Below are positions 10,924 through 22,301 of a stretch of 64,000 bases of DNA, piece by piece. The DNA is from Stachybotrys elegans (lineage: Eukaryota; Ascomycota; Sordariomycetes; Hypocreales; Stachybotryaceae). Location: the NCBI GenBank assembly GCA_020746835.1, contig JAGPNK010000001.1, positions 4,278,001 to 4,342,000 on the forward strand, given 5' to 3'. Position 1 is the stretch's first letter; each line of letters begins with the position of its first letter. The notes beneath the pieces are model-generated. The model was not told the origin of the DNA and searched no databases. It was given only the letters and a program-made list of their open reading frames with translations. Position numbers and translations under genes: made by a program.

Positions 10924-11894
10924 GACCTAGGTAGGCCTTTTACTTGAGGGACGGGGTATCATCATGTTTTGTGCCTGTGAGATGAATAGATTAGTAGGCC
11001 TTGATTGGATGGACAAACCAAGTATATAACGTCACATTCACAAGTATAGAAGGTGTCTGGGCGGAGGGCATTTACGGGCTGGGCAAGTTCTGGCAGGATG
11101 TTGGCGTTGGGTTGATTCTTCGATTAAACAAATAAATAGCACCAAGATAGATGCTCTCTAGAGACGGGTCACGTTCACAATTCATGCGCATTGTAGAGGT
11201 AGAGGATTATGGACTTGTTTTATTAGATAACTATTGTACTGTCCATCCGCTTGGTACTCCGCATTGTGGTATCGTCGCTTCAACACCAGAGCCTTGTGCG
11301 CAGCAATGCATCCCTTTCCGGTTTCCACCTGCGTCCGTCTCCTGCTCGAGAAATCTTCGAGCAGGCCAGAAGCCCTCCCCAGTAACACATGTTTCCTTAC
11401 TCCAGTCCGTTGGCCTCGACTGTTCAGTAGAGGGACGATGAGGGAAATGAAATAGCGAGAGAAATCAACAACAGCAGCAACAAAAAACACCGACAATAGA
11501 CAGGAAAAGATATTCAAAGTGATAGTGTGCGGTTGGCCCAGATCTATCTCTGGGTTTCCCAGGCAGGCCGAATAGCCATGTGTGCCTTTGGTGATGTTTT
11601 AGCCCAACGCCATCCAGTGTGCTGAACCATGACAGGTATAAAAGGAAGCAACAAATGAAAGAAACTGTAATGTGTGCGTGATAAATGCATACGGCCAGTC
11701 GCATGAAGGATTGCGCATCGCTGCATGCTCAAAACGATGGTCCGATTCATAACCAAAACGCCAGTATGATGCCGCGTACATGCCGTTGAGCACGTCAAGT
11801 GTGCCAGGTGGCCAGGAGCTGAGTATATATGGCAGCATCGAAACCGTCCATCAAGTCCTCCCGGGTGAATGTAATGACATGGTCGTGAGTTTCG
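10924..11894. other. Convergent 3' regions of HUT1 and the phosphatase gene, with UCAU motifs
   Basis: No gene seen. The right half is the likely 3' UTR of the minus-strand phosphatase. On that strand it carries five TCAT (UCAU) tetramers, at 11877-11874, 11769-11766, 11706-11703, 11658-11655 and 11632-11629, against roughly one expected by chance in about 250 nt. Confidence 0.5.
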
Positions 11895-14291
11895 TTACAG
11901 CAGATCATCAATAGACCGAACTATGGGTGTTTCCCCCTTCGTCGGTGGACTCCGAGGGTCGCTGAATTGAGATGGCCGCCCGAAAGGTAGCAACGGGTTT
12001 CGAGGAAACATAGTCGCGCGTGGGGAGAAGAGGCCCGCGTCTGGCGTTGGTGGAGTCTCGAAGAAGTGCATGCTGACCGGCTCAGGAGCCTGATGAAGCG
12101 GGTTGTTCGTCATAACCTCGGCGCGGGGCGATAGCAGAGTATCATCGCTTGGGTAGATGGGAGCAGGCGCAACAGCCGGTCGTGCGTGTCTATCTTCGAA
12201 CACGGTACGAAGGGGGAGCTCTTGCTGTTTGAAACGTGGCGCCTCAATGGTCTGGAACCCGAAGTTGAGCGCCCCCGGGCCAGGGGATGGCGGCGGCCTA
12301 AACCAGGAATCGTTGGCGGGTGCTGAGATTGAGCTCAGGTCTTCGGTGCCTGTCCTGGGTCGCTCTGGGAGGTCAGCAACCCTCAGAGGCGGAAGGAGTT
12401 CTGTGGCCTTGGGTTGTATCAATTCCTGCCAGGAACAAGTAGGCGGAGCTGAAGCCGGTCCGGGGGAGATCGGGGGTCGACCTGGTGATGAGAGTCCTCG
12501 GGGTCGAGTCTGAGGCTGTATGTCTTCCTCCTTCACATTCGCCATGTCTTCACCTGGGAGAGGGGCTGTCTGCGGCTCCGCGGGCGGCAAATCGATTGCA
12601 TCAACTGACATGGTCAAGCGATGCTTGGTAGGGCTTCGGCCAGTGCGGGGTCGGTAGGCTGATGCAGGAGGCAGGCGCTTCTTGGAAACCTCCTTCTGGA
12701 AGTCCTGCAACGAGTACATGAGCTTCATATTGGGGCTGATCCAACGGCTCCTCTTCTGGGCTGCGTGATAGGCATCATTGACATTGAGCTCGGGTTTCTG
12801 ATATAGACCGTAGGCGATGATTAGACTGGCAGAGCGGCTGGCTCCTTGCTGGCAGTGAACAAGGACCTTCTTGCCCTGCTTCGTACGGCTATCGATGGTC
12901 TCGCAGAGACGCATCAAATCGGGTGCAATATCCGTGTTGTGGTCCCATGGGATATGAATATACTCCGGAGTCTTGTATGAGCTGGCCTTGGGGGTCGTCG
13001 GCGTCTCTGCTCCGTCTTCAGCAGGCTGCTCCTCGAACGCTGTCATGAAGCTGGCAGTCGTGACTGCGGTGTCGGGGATGGGACTAAGATCAGGCTGGGA
13101 GGGGTGAGTTGGAAGCGCAGTGAAGGGATTTTTGACTTCGCGTGCGACATTAATGACCACATCAAACCGCGACGCCTCTTCGGCAGAGGGCTCCAGGTAG
13201 AGGTAGACGTTATCACCATAGATGGCAATGGGTCCGTCGGGATAGCCAGGTGTCTTCTGGTCCTCATTGTTCTCCTTCTCAGCATAAGGGTCGAGTTCGC
13301 CCCCATTGGCCATTTGAGTCCTAATTGGTGATGACTCTTCCTCCTCGATTGGGAGATTGAAGGTTGAGCGCATGCTTGACTTCATCGGGCGCAAGACTTC
13401 TGAGAGACCCGATTCGTTGCGTTCCAACACCTTGGGAAAACTCATTCCACCAGCCGGTCCGAAGGTCGACGACTTGATGGCAGAAAGCATGTGAGGAGAT
13501 GATGCCGAGTGCTTTAGTGCGCGGCGCTGCAGAATTGGGGGCATGGCAGGTGATTGAGGCACTTCCAGAGTGGTCGCGGCCTTTTGGGCCAAGTCAGATG
13601 TGCTCGTCTTCAGGCTTAGATGGCTTGGTTTGCGCTTCATAGCAGGGATGGCGGGCTTGATGAAGGCAGGGGAGGAAGGCTCCGATACTAGCTTCTGGGC
13701 TATCGAACCCGCGACAGCAGGCGGCTGTATCGAGAGACCCTTCATATTCCTAGGCCTTCTAGGACCAGGGGAAGTCATTGGCCGTTCCAGGGTGGTCGGG
13801 GGGGGAGCGCTCAAGAGAGACGAGTTAGTTACAGGGCTTCCAAAGGTGGTGGAAGGAAAGTTGTTGAGTGGAATCAGGTGAACAGGCGAATCCGGGGATG
13901 AAGACGGAGACGGATCGGACAATGGTGAGGAATCCGTCGTGGACAGCGTTGTCGTTGGAGACGAATCAGCAGACTCCGACATCTGAGTCGACGTGCTGTC
14001 GTGATGTCTGTGAGAGGGGTCTGCCGGTAGGGTAGGAGGGTGCAGCTGTGGTTGCTGAGTAGACAGCTGCGCCTCCTTCGCATCGAGCGCCACCATCTTA
14101 GGGTCCATGAGAGTAACCGTGTCGCGATCTGCCATGGTCTCGGCGTCAATGTCAAAGACGGACATAAAGGATGGTATCTGATCCTCGTAAATTCGACGGG
14201 CGGCGGCGGACGGCATTTTTGCGAGTCGGTTGCTCATCCGTAACAATATCCTCTCCGAACCTCGATCCTCCACGTCGCCCAGCAATGGCAC
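11895..14291 (-). CDS. MAP-kinase-type dual-specificity phosphatase (Msg5/Pmp1-like)
   Basis: Uninterrupted 798-residue frame. The catalytic domain, about residues 350-530, contains IYGDNVYLYLEPSAEE, the probable general acid in HIPWDHNTDI, and the cysteine signature VHCQQGASRSAS near residue 480 (HCxxGxxR), followed by the family block AYHAAQKRSRWISPN. It should dephosphorylate Tyr/Thr of a MAP kinase, probably in the cell-integrity or pheromone pathway. Long Ser/Pro-rich arms flank the domain and are rich in SP/TP sites, consistent with MAPK docking and feedback phosphorylation (inference). The start is uncertain: MPLLGDVEDRG at 14291 is the longest, but in-frame Met codons at MSNRLAKM and MPSAAARR are equally plausible. 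The stop is followed by a UCAU-rich 3' flank. Confidence 0.88.
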   Translation of the reverse strand: MPLLGDVEDRGSERILLRMSNRLAKMPSAAARRIYEDQIPSFMSVFDIDAETMADRDTVTLMDPKMVALDAKEAQLSTQQPQLHPPTLPADPSHRHHDSTSTQMSESADSSPTTTLSTTDSSPLSDPSPSSSPDSPVHLIPLNNFPSTTFGSPVTNSSLLSAPPPTTLERPMTSPGPRRPRNMKGLSIQPPAVAGSIAQKLVSEPSSPAFIKPAIPAMKRKPSHLSLKTSTSDLAQKAATTLEVPQSPAMPPILQRRALKHSASSPHMLSAIKSSTFGPAGGMSFPKVLERNESGLSEVLRPMKSSMRSTFNLPIEEEESSPIRTQMANGGELDPYAEKENNEDQKTPGYPDGPIAIYGDNVYLYLEPSAEEASRFDVVINVAREVKNPFTALPTHPSQPDLSPIPDTAVTTASFMTAFEEQPAEDGAETPTTPKASSYKTPEYIHIPWDHNTDIAPDLMRLCETIDSRTKQGKKVLVHCQQGASRSASLIIAYGLYQKPELNVNDAYHAAQKRSRWISPNMKLMYSLQDFQKEVSKKRLPPASAYRPRTGRSPTKHRLTMSVDAIDLPPAEPQTAPLPGEDMANVKEEDIQPQTRPRGLSSPGRPPISPGPASAPPTCSWQELIQPKATELLPPLRVADLPERPRTGTEDLSSISAPANDSWFRPPPSPGPGALNFGFQTIEAPRFKQQELPLRTVFEDRHARPAVAPAPIYPSDDTLLSPRAEVMTNNPLHQAPEPVSMHFFETPPTPDAGLFSPRATMFPRNPLLPFGRPSQFSDPRSPPTKGETPIVRSIDDLL

Positions 14292-15000
14292 CGCCTATCG
14301 TCGAGCGCGTAGCAGTCCTGTGGGCTGTCCTGAGTCCAATTAGATGTGAGAGGCAGACGCAAGTGATGACCAGAGGCCCTACGCTGGGCTTCGGAGGTTG
14401 GACAAGAGGGCCTCGCTTGGGAACGGCGCTTCAGGAATCGAACACGGGCCGGATCTCGAGACGCGACAAAGTCAGTCGTGGTTCGCCGATGGGTGAATTA
14501 GAGTAAGTTCGGTTGTAGAAATAAAAAGAAGCGGAGGAGAGTTCGCTGGCGCTAGTTTTTATGGTCCAGATAGGGTTGAAGTGAAGACGAGAATCTGGCT
14601 GAGGGAGTGTGTGAGGATGAGAGAGACGAGACGAGACAAAAGGAACCAGCGTCTAGGAAAGGACCATGCACGAGGCGGGTGGCTAACAGCTAAGGGAGGG
14701 AAGTTGTCTGTAGCGCACGCATGGTCTACCGCAAGGGCGGCAAAGAAGATAGGTAGGGTTGAAGGCGGCTGGAAAGTTGCAAAGGGAAGAGAAGAAGATT
14801 GAAATGACAGGTTGTGGTGTAGTGTGGAAGTGAAAGCGGAAGTAAAGTGGAAGTGGACATGCAGCGGCTGGAGTGGTTTGTGTTTGGAGGTACCCGATGG
14901 ATGGGCGCAACCTGGAACCTGTTCCCTGGGGGGGAAGGCGCTTGGTGGGATTGGATTGGATGTGCCTGCCTGCCTGTTGGAGGGGGGAGGGCCAGGCTTG
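14292..15000 (-). promoter_or_regulatory. Probable long 5' leader and promoter of the phosphatase gene
   Basis: On the minus strand this is rich in C/T runs like the other gene leaders here. A 273-codon frame across 15380-14559 has leader-like composition (Ser, Pro, Thr, His) and no domain, so I treat it as non-coding. Confidence 0.4.
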
Positions 15001-18000
15001 GGGAGGCAGGCGCTACGCCTCCGCCGTACCGATGGAGCAGGGTAAAGTACCTTGCCATATCCAGCGCGCTGTGCGGATACCTGGAGGTACCAGACATGGG
15101 ACGGCGCCCCCCAATGGAAGGTGCAAGCCGCGGCTGCAGAGGTACTGAAGTACTGAGGTACTGAGGTACTCCGGTACTCCGTAGCGCCAGGATACCTGTA
15201 GAAGATGCTGGACGGCGAAAGCGCCAGGGAAGATGCAGCCCCAGCCTGCCAGGACCCTTGGGGCAAGGCGATGGCGAGACCGAAGCGCTGTGAGAGGCCA
15301 TACAGCCCCCTGAGGTCCCGAGGTGGGCCGGGTCTAGTGTTCCAGGATGGGACAGATACAGTGGCTCTACAGTGCCGCAAGTAGAGCGACGAGCCTGTGG
15401 GCGACGAGAGGGGATTGGTTGCGTCGCTGCTTTTAGCTAGTCAGTCAAGTGCGCGCGACGAGTCAAGGCGGGCGAATGAGCAGAAGGTGACGCATCGGGA
15501 TGGCTATGACTGTGCGATACGGTACGAGTGATGGATGGATGGCATTAGGATCGGCCTGTGTGCGTTCCTCTGCTCTACACTCTCGTACATACATGATGGA
15601 AGAAAAGGGAGTAGAATGGGGTCAATGTCTGATGATGGTCGTTGCAATTCAGTGAGAGGTGGGTGTGTAAGAAAGAGACAATGGGACTGTCATTATCTCC
15701 GTTTAGCAGAGAATCAATGCGTGCCTCGGCTCGTATGTCTGAGCAGCAGATTTACTTTATTTACTGATCCTTGGTCACAAAAGACGAAAGGAATGAATAG
15801 ATCATCCTTCTGCTCCTTTTTCCCCCTCCCCTCGTCTGCGTTGTATCTTGGTTCATCCATCGTCTTGTCGCAGCGAGAACGCATCCAGAGTGTGGTGGTT
15901 GGGAATAAAGCGGCGTCGCGTCAAGCAACGGCGTGCCGAGCTTGCAGAGATTTGTGCTTTTGTGTGTGTTTGTGCACGAGAGTGGTCTGTGGATCTGGGA
16001 CCCGCTCCACGCTGGAGGAGCCTCCATGGATGGTGCAACCGAAAGGAGGCCAGGCGGCTAAAAATAGGGCTTCGCGGAGCACCTGGTGAGTGCGACTGAC
16101 CAATGGCCTCGCGCAGGATGGTGACGGACCTGCAGGGGGCTATATTTAGCCATGTAGCTAAACTTTCGTACAGAGCAGCCCCATACCGTGCGAGATGAGC
16201 TGATACGTGCCCTTGGTGGCTGAGCAGAGGAGCATCCAGCCATCCACGGGCAGTCATCTATCTATCTGCTCTTTATTGCTCCGTATTTGACGGCTTCTAG
16301 GCCGAGAGCGAGGCTCCTTCGCCGCACGGGAGGCCGGGATCCTTTCTTTGTCCATTCAGCCCGCACACACGGATACGACGGGCATGCAATACAGTATCAA
16401 GGGAAAAGGTCTGATGTACAGTGTGCACCTGCCCTCGGTCGAACTGCACAGTGGGAAGGTAAAGTCACATCGCTGGAATAAGCGCCCAACCCCGTTTAGC
16501 GCCCACCTATCAGCATGCAGGAAAGGGCTTCTCCATATCTGCTCGTCACGGCGATGCCTCTTCATCACCTCTCTGCCGTACAACCTGGGTCAAGATTCGC
16601 GCCGTCGCTCAAGCAGAAAGAGAAACGGGACCCCAGTGACGCTTTCGCCTTGTATGTATTCGCCGTTAGCCCCGTGACCCAGCACTGCATGCTTCTCCAG
16701 GCAGACGCGGGGGTTGGAAGGGCATGCAGGACAGAGAGGGATGGATGTTTGCCTCCGGAGATAGCGAGGCTCCCGATTCTTTTTTTGGTTTCCCCAGTGT
16801 AAGTAAGGGCTGGTCTGGTCATTGTGCATGTATGTATTTTGCGTCAGTGAGCGTGAGTGTGTGTCTTGTGACCGAATGCGCATGTGGGGATGCAACGGCT
16901 GCTTCTTGTCTTGGTGTGAATTTAGGGACGCAACGTCGTCCACCTTGGTAAGATCCATGCAGAGAGGGACGCTTTCTTCCTCAACCCCAACGCTTCCTTG
17001 GTAGAAGTCATCGTCAGCATACATCCTCCCGGCTACATGGAGCGCCTACTAGGTGCCTGGGTGCCTGGGTGCCTGTGATAATCACTTGCATAAGCCATTG
17101 CACTACAACTTCGGTACGGAGAACGGCGCGAGCTCGATATTTCGGCCGATTTTCTCTTTTTGACGTTGCATTCCGCGCCCATCCCGCCAACCCTTTCTGC
17201 ATACCAGGATACATCCGGATCTGCTCTGCGAGAGACCCTCCGTTACGGCGTTACGGAGTAATATTACCAAGTACCTGCGGATACAGATACATACCTAGGC
17301 CATGTCTCTTGGGACAGGACACGCTGTACATACTCCATACTCGCTCCTGTTCTGACGAGACAACATACATATTAGCCTAGGTGTGACAGCGATGCTGCCT
17401 CGAGGGTATCAGAAGCAGAGGGACCATGGAACCGTGATCCAGGTTTCTAGATGGAGTCAACATTTTCCTGGGCCGTACAGTCTGTTGCGCCGTGTATACA
17501 TACTGTACTCTTCAATATTCGCAGCCACATCCATCGTGGAAACCTGAAGGACTTCCGTCGCCCTGGACGACACTGTGCGGTCAAGTTTCGGGCCCTTGTT
17601 GGCCTCTGGGGGGGGGCCTGGTACCGAACTAATGCAACTTTTCAAATCTGAAACAGCCAGGTAGGGAACCACCACCAACCTTGTATCGTATTACTGGAGT
17701 CTGCAGCAAAGAGCAAAAATCGTTAAACATTGGCAACAACACATCAGGTGGTTCTGGTCGACGTGGTGGCAGCCGGCACACGATGGAATGAATGGCTTGT
17801 GCGTGCCGTGGCCAGATCCATCTCTTCCCAAAAGCTTGGACGAATGGCGCCCCTCCTGCCTCCGACTCCCCGTATGTCGGAGCTCATGATCGTCAGTTAG
17901 TTCTGTTACTACTCAGACAAGCGTGGGTGCGACGTGGTTGCCATGGAATTGAGATCAGCAGAGACGCTGACCATGTGAGTGAGAAGCTAACTAATAACTG

Positions 18001-21000
18001 TCCGGAGGCTTGTGGATGTGGGAGGTTTAGCAGCAGCTACGCCGCTTTTTCCCCATATCTGCTGCATTCATGTCATGGGAAGTACTTCCGTGCCCTACGG
18101 GATATTGACTGCTTGGGTGCAAATTACATGCGCCGTCTGAAATACAAGGAGATGAGACTGCTGGACACCACCTGTCCCCTCTCTGCTGGCTCCTTTGATT
18201 TGCAACGGCCGTGGACGGGATTCCCGCGTGGGTCGTCGCAATGCGTCTTCCTCCTGCGAGCCAAACGGTCGGGCCTTGTTCCAGAAGGCTTCGATGTGAG
18301 ACTCGCTCTGTCCGAGTCAGCCCAGTGCAGCAATGCATCGTCCCATATCTGCCGTCCGTGGGTTTGTTGTCCGTGGGTTTGCTGGGCCCTCATGTTCGTC
18401 CATCGGACAAGGCGGGCAATATGCGCCGATGTTGGCTGGATCGCGGGCCCTGCCTTGCCGTCTTTATTTCTAGTTCAGCGGTGAGCCATGCGTCTAGGGG
18501 CCGATGTTCTGCAGACAGGGTTTCCAGATGCCTGTGCTGCGAACTTCGAAGACGGAAGCTGATAATATGATGAGAATGAGGTTAGTGTCGTACGTTGTGG
18601 TGCTCGATGCCGACGCGATGGATTCAGCTCATCAAACAGCCTATTTCAGTTCAGAGTATTCTATCTTGGCATGGCGATGGACCAGGGATTAGATAGCGAG
18701 ATTATTACACCTGTTGGATAATCCCACAGCTACTCTTATAATAGATTCTGGGTTTCCGGAGCTGCATAGACGAGTACATGACATCTTGTCTATCCGGACT
18801 GAGTAGACACTGGCAGTGTTTGAATGGCGGTTTCCATCGAGCGGATATAAGTGTCGTATTAATTTGTCCTGCAGATCTCCTCTACACGAACGATTGGATC
18901 TTGCGGGTGAAACTTAAATGAAAGTGTTATCTTCAAGGGGTGGTCTGGTAAGTTGGTGCGTACTTTGGGCCTAATCGGATATAATGAAGCCCATGTCATA
19001 CAAATTGCGGACATATTTCGTCCGATGACGGATATCGCAACAAGTAAGTCGGCGCTGGTTACATTCAGAAGCCACAGGAGATAGTCGCTAAGGCATTCAT
19101 TTATAAATATCGCTGGCATTGGTACTTGCGGTCCTGTTTTCGATGACTTCAATTCGACTCCACGACAGGCCGGCGAGGCGCGTGTACAGGGTAGGTGGGT
19201 GGCTCAACAAGACCAACATAGTCGTTGCAGCACGGCGACAAATGGGTTGCTGCGCTGTGGTGAGCAGCAACGGGCTCGGTACTGGGCAAGTCGTGGCTCT
19301 GTACGGATACCTAGGTTCAAGACATTGGGGTTCTGTACCCAAGAGTTCTCGCTTGACGTGGAACTATCGGATCGAAGACAGAGGGTCAACCGGGCATGAT
19401 CTGACTGCGGAACCTTGAAACCGGTGAGTGTTCTACGAGTATAGGCAGTGGTGTGTCCCAGAGATGTGGTGCTGTGACGTAGGGCCGTGTGAGAAGGCAG
19501 TTTCATGTCACTGCGGATAGTATGTAACCGTTCACGGTTTCAGTCTCGATGTCCACAGTGTTGATATCAGGTCAGCTTTGTGCGAGCGTTGGCCCAGCTG
19601 ACCACATGACTGAATTGCCACCAGTTGATTGTTTTCGAATTCCAGGCGCATGAAGACATCGATGTTGTCATCATGGACACTTTATATAGGATACGATCTG
19701 GAACGAAATAGCAATATTAACAGAAGTACAAATGTAACCATATCAGCTTCGACGAAATGAGTCGAGGTGTATTCACGCAGCAAGTCGTGCAGTTGAATGG
19801 TAGCAATGAGGTTGGTCGCCAACACATAATATCCGGTACAGGGTAGGCGGCTGTGTCGGGGTGTTGGTTTCATCGATCGTTTTCCTGGTGGACATGGTGA
19901 CATCGGGCCGGGAAGAAGAATGGCAGGGATCCGATGTCAAGCAACGAGTCACTCACTGCCCTGCCCCTGAATGCTGCAGGATTCCACACCATTCCTAAGT
20001 GGAGGGCGACGCGAGTGTCAATCTCGGTGACGCGCTCCCCCTTTTGCTGTAAAAGTAGCTCAAGCTCTCCCTTGCCCAAGGAACAGAGGGTGAGGGAAGA
20101 AGAGACGATGAAACCAATTGCCGAGATCTTGATACGGATACCGTGGCTCTCGGGTCGGGAGATTGATCTATTGGCACGGGCGACGGGCGACAGGCGACAG
20201 TGCTCGTCTCCCGTCCGTGGTACGACGGGTCCTCCTCCCGTCCCATGGATGATAGACGTCCGTGCAAGGGCTGCCGCGTGGGAGAAGCGCAGCATCGCTT
20301 GTTTCAGCGCGACACCAAGAGGGCCGAGAGAGGGTTGGCAGGGCCATCACCGGGGTGAGGAGTGGATGTGGCTGGCAAGTGAATGGAGCTTGAAGTCCAG
20401 TGCGCCATTCCACTTTTTCCACAGCTAGGGGGGGGGGGCCTGAACTACCTAGCTTGTCTGCCGAGAGGAAGGAGGGCTTGGGCCCCTAACCTTTCCAATT
20501 GAGGGTTTTGAGAAACGAATCTCCAAGTCTCTCCCCCTCCATTGCCCATGCGCCGCGCCGAAAACGGTTATCAAAGACCCTGCGACGACTGACTCCCCCT
20601 GGTCCTGGAGCCGACTGGCTCTGGTCCCCCTTGTCTTTCGTCTGAGAGCTAGCAACAACGTCGTCGGAACGAAAAAGAAAGACGAGGAAGAAGAGGGAGA
20701 TGAAAAGGAGACGAGGGACTGTAGATGCAATTTGCCTGAATCGACTCCAGATGAGATTGATGCGAGGCCATTCCAGCCGGCCATTTCAGGCGAGCACACG
20801 GATGGATAATCACAACACAAAACAGTATCCAGTGCCCGCCTCCAAGGGCCAAGAGTGAACAATTAGGAGAATGGAATGACAAGTCATCCAATCCGCTAAT
20901 GCCATGCACAGATCGGCCAGAACCACAAGCAAGTGCATATCCACATCTACCAACATGCGGGTGGTGTCATTCGTTGCTAGCCTGCAAAGGACTTGGTTCA

Positions 21001-21230
21001 GCCGTGGCCCCTGGTCCTGAACAACGGATTACTTGCTATTCCATACTCCGTACTCCGTAGCTCACAAATGGTTGGCATTAGCGATGTCGTCCCATCTGCC
21101 TCCCCCCCTCCACGATGCGCAACTGTGCATGTCAGTGCGGATATCTTGCAGACTTGTACACACGCGTAGCGAGCCGAAGGAGGGTAGAATGGATCATATA
21201 TACTAGGTACAGGAACGAACCTGAAGTTGC
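15001..21230. other. Gene-poor region, nothing recognisable
   Basis: More than 6 kb in which I recognise no protein, RNA gene or transposon. Frames of 130-230 codons exist (for example 17792-18484 plus and 19934-20428 plus) but have flat codon use, many rare residues (Cys, Trp, Arg) and no family resemblance. Simple features include the 8-bp tandem array at 15138-15183, a triple GGTGCCTG block near 17056-17078, repeated GTGGGTTTG near 18357-18380, a G9 run near 20427-20436, and TACGGAGTA-type words near 17250 and 21040-21056. Base composition is not conspicuously AT-rich, so strong RIP of a dead transposon is not evident. Confidence 0.5.
15138..15183. repeat. 8-bp tandem repeat, unit TGAGGTAC, about six copies
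   Basis: Six imperfect head-to-tail copies: AGAGGTAC, TGAAGTAC, TGAGGTAC, TGAGGTAC, TCCGGTAC, TCCGTAGC. The last units grade into the TACTCCGTA word scattered elsewhere in the window. Confidence 0.85.
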
Positions 21231-22301
21231 CTGGGGCAAACAGGTGCCGTGCGTGCCCCCATGATAAACTTTCTTTCCCAACGGCCTTTATTTTGTTCCC
21301 ATTTGCGCCCAACTCCCCAACCTCCTCCCCCTCACCCAAACCTTCTCTACATTTCCTTGCCTTCTTCGATCTGTCTCGGACTGGATGGCAGCTTCTTCTT
21401 CTTCTTCCGTACTCCCTCGGCCTTGCTACGGCTGTCGCTACCTTTTCACGCGAGCCCAACTACGTCACCTTGTTTAACTTTTAATGTTGGCACCCGTTGG
21501 ATCACGATCCATCCGTTCGTTCCGAGCCTGCGACGACAAGAAGAAGAAAGAAAGGGAAGGAGAAAAAGGAAGACAAGAACCAAAAGACGTACACGAATCA
21601 CGAATGCCATACATGACAGCCAAGACACATCTCTTTCCCGCACACTCAACACTCTGGAACCACTGTCTTACACCTCATGGCATGTGTTTCTAAGACCAAC
21701 CCTACCGTTATCTTTAATTTGTTTCAATTCACTTTGTCCATGCTAGCTCGCAGCTAGCTCAACGCTCGAGCATCCGAAATACGGTGCCGGCACCGAGCCT
21801 AAGGGTCTCCTTCTACATTCCTCCACAGACGGAAGCATAATCGAGGGGGAAAAAAGCCGAGGGAGCTCGAGCCTCGCGGAGCAGAGAGCTTGAAACAGAG
21901 AAGCCCCAGTTGACGAAGCAGTCGTCCAAATACACGATCGGCAGCTCGAAGCTTGTCGTCAAAGTTTTGAGTCAGTACATACGCGGCCGACGTTCGACAT
22001 CGCGATAGCAGCACGAGCTAAGCAGGGCTATCGGCGCGAGCAGAGAGATACGGATAGCTCTTCGTTTGATTTCCTCGCTTGGTCTCTCCTCGTTGTTGTG
22101 CTACGGAGAAGATTTACAAGGTTCAACCGTGCTCGCAGGGCAGGGCATTGTTTGGGCTACTAGGCAAGCCTGCCAGTTTAGCGGCTCAAAGCCCCGAGCA
22201 GACAGAGAGCAACAGGGAGGGCACAGGGCACCTCGATTCTCCGTCCAGCACCAGCGCCAAAGCAGAGCCAGCAAAACGTCCATCTCTACCAGCCCTTGAT
22301 C
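21231..22301 (+). promoter_or_regulatory. CT-rich promoter/leader of the low-complexity gene at 22302
   Basis: Pyrimidine-rich from about 21260 to 21420, as in the other leaders. It is followed by some 850 bp with several upstream ATGs; one opens a 69-codon frame at 21484-21693. The leader may contain an intron I cannot define. Confidence 0.45.

Noticed and set aside
14559..15380. 273-codon minus-strand frame upstream of the phosphatase
   Set aside because: Lies in the pyrimidine-rich leader; Ser/Pro/Thr/His-rich translation is what a CT-rich leader gives in any frame.
17792..18484. 230-codon open frame in the gene desert
   Set aside because: Flat codon usage, excess Cys/Trp/Arg, no domain, no convincing leader; consistent with chance in GC-moderate DNA.
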